DNA from: Kordiimonadaceae bacterium
GTDB lineage: Bacteria > Pseudomonadota > Alphaproteobacteria > Sphingomonadales > Kordiimonadaceae
Length of the DNA stretch: 8,432 nt
Direction: 5' to 3'
Assembly (NCBI GenBank): GCA_014238195.1
Contig: JABABO010000023.1
Location: forward strand, 1 to 8,432
The notes beneath the pieces were generated by a model. The model ran no database searches. It had not been told where the DNA came from and saw only the letters and a list, made by a program, of their open reading frames with translations. Positions 7,449-8,432 of the stretch are shown here, piece by piece. Both the position numbers and the translations under genes were made by a program. Positions within the stretch are counted from its first letter, which is position 1. Each line of letters opens with the position of its first letter.

Positions 7449-7694
7449 TCGTCATGCTGAACTTGGTTCAGCATCCATGAGTGGTTTAATCATGTGTTTG
7501 CATTAAAAGGGCAATGGACCCTGAACCAAGTTCAGGGTGACGATTGGGTGTTCAGGTTGTTACCATAGTCATGCTGAATTTAGTTCAGCATCCATTAGGC
7601 TGCTCCGCCTGTTCATGTCTTAAAAGGGCAATGGACCCTGTTTGCGAAGCTGGCTTTAGCCTACCAAGTTCAGGGTGACGATTGGGTGTTCAGG
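7443..7694. repeat. Two tandem copies of a REP-like palindromic intergenic element
   Basis: Two units with a period of 117 nt measured at GTCATGCTGA (7451 and 7568). Each unit has two hairpins facing each other. In unit 1 hairpin A has 9-bp arms ATGCTGAAC and GTTCAGCAT (7454-7474), and hairpin B has arms ACCCTGAAC and GTTCAGGGT (7518-7538). The reverse complement of B with its flanks closely matches A (GTCA-N2-CTGAACTTGGTTCAG core), so the unit is itself an inverted pair. In unit 2 hairpin A keeps pairing through a T-G change (7571-7591), while hairpin B is split by 22 nt (7641-7662). Shared flanks include TTAAAAGGGCAATGGACC and GTGACGATTGGGTGTTCAGG. Similar palindromes are widespread between genes in bacteria; no transposase is seen here. 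Confidence 0.8.
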
Positions 7695-7766
7695 ATGAAA
7701 GCCCTTCGTCACTCTACGACACGGGGCCCAGAAAACAAAAAACCAGAAACAAAAACCAACAGAAAA

Positions 7767-8054
7767 TTAAGCAGCCGCTTGTTTTTTCTTCAATTCTTTT
7801 TTCAGCTTAAGCGCCTTGGCTGACAAGTCGTTATCATGGGCTTTCAGCAGAAAATTATCCAAGCCATCATTATGTTCAACACTGCGCAGGGCGTGCGTTG
7901 AAATGCGCAGGGTAACCGACCGCCCAAGCGCGTCAGACATCAGGGTTGATTTGGTTAGATTGGGCAAAAAGCGACGGCGGGTTTTATTGTGCGCGTGCGA
8001 CACATTGTTGCCAGTCATAACTTTTTTACCTGTTAATTCACAGACTCGTGACAT
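7767..8054 (-). CDS. rpmB: 50S ribosomal protein L28
   Basis: This 95-residue protein begins MSRVCELTGKKVMTGNNVSH and continues with NKTRRRFLPNL, SDALGRSVTLRIS and LRSVEHNDGLDNFLL, which are signature stretches of alphaproteobacterial L28. Length fits the alphaproteobacterial form, longer than the 78-residue E. coli protein because of a Lys-rich C-terminal tail ending KKELKKKQAAA. L28 is a structural component of the large ribosomal subunit. The ATG at 8052-8054 is supported by AAGGA 7 nt upstream and by the conserved MSR-CELTGK start. The gene converges on the large secreted-protein genes and is divergent from the gene at 8288. After its stop the minus strand is T-rich (7731-7766) but lacks a clear stem. 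Confidence 0.97.
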   Translation of the reverse strand: MSRVCELTGKKVMTGNNVSHAHNKTRRRFLPNLTKSTLMSDALGRSVTLRISTHALRSVEHNDGLDNFLLKAHDNDLSAKALKLKKELKKKQAAA

Positions 8055-8061
8055 ATCATTA

Positions 8062-8066
8062 TCCTT
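8062..8066 (-). promoter_or_regulatory. Ribosome binding site of rpmB
   Basis: On the minus strand AAGGA lies 7 nt upstream of the rpmB ATG, a standard Shine-Dalgarno position. Confidence 0.75.
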
Positions 8067-8189
8067 GTTTTTCTATCAAAGGCCGCTTGATGGGGGACAT
8101 TCACCCTAGCAATCAGGCCCTGAGAATCATTATTGATTTTAACACCGCTAAAGCCCGCACATAAGGCACGGTGGCAATAGTTGCTGCGG

Positions 8190-8218
8190 GTCATAGGCGA
8201 TTCGGCTGCCGCCGTCAA
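8190..8218 (-). promoter_or_regulatory. Candidate promoter of rpmB
   Basis: Reading the minus strand, TTGACG (8213-8218) and TATGAC (8190-8195) are separated by 17 nt, matching five and four of six sigma70 consensus bases. The leader would be about 130 nt. A second option upstream is TTGCAA (8258-8263), 16 nt, TATAAA (8236-8241). The rest of 8082-8287 shows no gene or RNA that I recognise. Confidence 0.33.
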
Positions 8219-8287
8219 GCACAGCGTTAGAAATTTTTATAGTTCCGACATCAAGCCTTGCAATTCCTGCACTGTTGGCGTTCAATC

Positions 8288-8432
8288 ATGCAATCAATAT
8301 CAATGGATAACCAAGCAATGGCCCCTGCACAGACACCTGATGAAGCCCCAAAGGACGCAATTGCCCGCATCCGCAAGGTTATCGCAACCCCGCTCAGCGA
8401 TGAACAGAAAATACAGGCCGAAGCAGATGATA
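8288..8432 (+). CDS. Hypothetical protein, 3' partial
   Basis: The frame opens after TAG at 8240-8242 and runs to the end of the window. From ATG at 8288 it reads MQSISMDNQAMAPAQTPDEA and continues about 28 more residues, including AIARIRKVIATPLSDEQK. A second in-frame ATG at 8303 is an alternative start; neither has a clear Shine-Dalgarno site. The visible N-terminus is polar, first Pro/Ala-rich and then probably helical, with no signal peptide or membrane segment. I do not recognise the family. It is divergent from rpmB. Confidence 0.5.
   Translation, partial: MQSISMDNQAMAPAQTPDEAPKDAIARIRKVIATPLSDEQKIQAEADD

Noticed and set aside
7443..7694. CRISPR array
   Set aside because: Repeats are palindromic pairs with shared flanks and only two units; there are no regular spacers or cas genes.
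7816..8109. 97-codon plus-strand open frame opposite rpmB
   Set aside because: It lies fully antisense to the highly conserved L28 gene.
8033..8218. 61-codon minus-strand open frame upstream of and overlapping rpmB
   Set aside because: It overlaps the rpmB start in another frame and covers the likely promoter and leader; no recognisable protein.

Overview
This window most likely comes from an alphaproteobacterium of moderate to low GC. The anchor is a clear ribosomal protein L28 gene (rpmB) of alphaproteobacterial type. Genus is not resolvable from the sequence alone; a marine or aquatic origin is only a guess from the large calcium-binding secreted proteins.

Layout: (1) Positions 3-4097, + strand, hold the 3' part of a giant modular gene whose start lies before the window. 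In order it encodes VCBS repeats (one partial and four full), one cadherin-like domain, seven FG-GAP blades of the integrin alpha type, RTX nonapeptides and a C-terminal type I secretion region. (2) Positions 4098-4499 are intergenic. They hold five exact or near-exact 13-bp tandem repeats plus a degraded sixth (the first supplies the stop codon of gene 1), a fragment of a palindromic element that recurs at 7650-7673, a weak terminator-like hairpin and a good sigma70-like promoter candidate. (3) Positions 4500-7424 hold a complete 974-residue paralogue with the same cadherin-like, seven-blade, RTX and secretion modules but no VCBS array. (4) Positions 7425-7766 hold two tandem copies of a REP-like palindromic element. 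(5) rpmB lies on the minus strand at 7767-8054. (6) A divergent unrecognised gene starts near 8288 and runs off the end.

The two large genes are probably exported without an N-terminal signal peptide through a type I (ABC/MFP/OMP) system that is not in the window, and would fold on binding extracellular calcium. Both carry exactly seven FG-GAP blades, the number needed to close an integrin-alpha-like beta-propeller, which suggests surface adhesion, matrix or ligand binding. The tandem arrangement and shared inter-module linker point to duplication followed by gain or loss of the VCBS stalk. rpmB and the gene at the right end look like ordinary chromosomal background.
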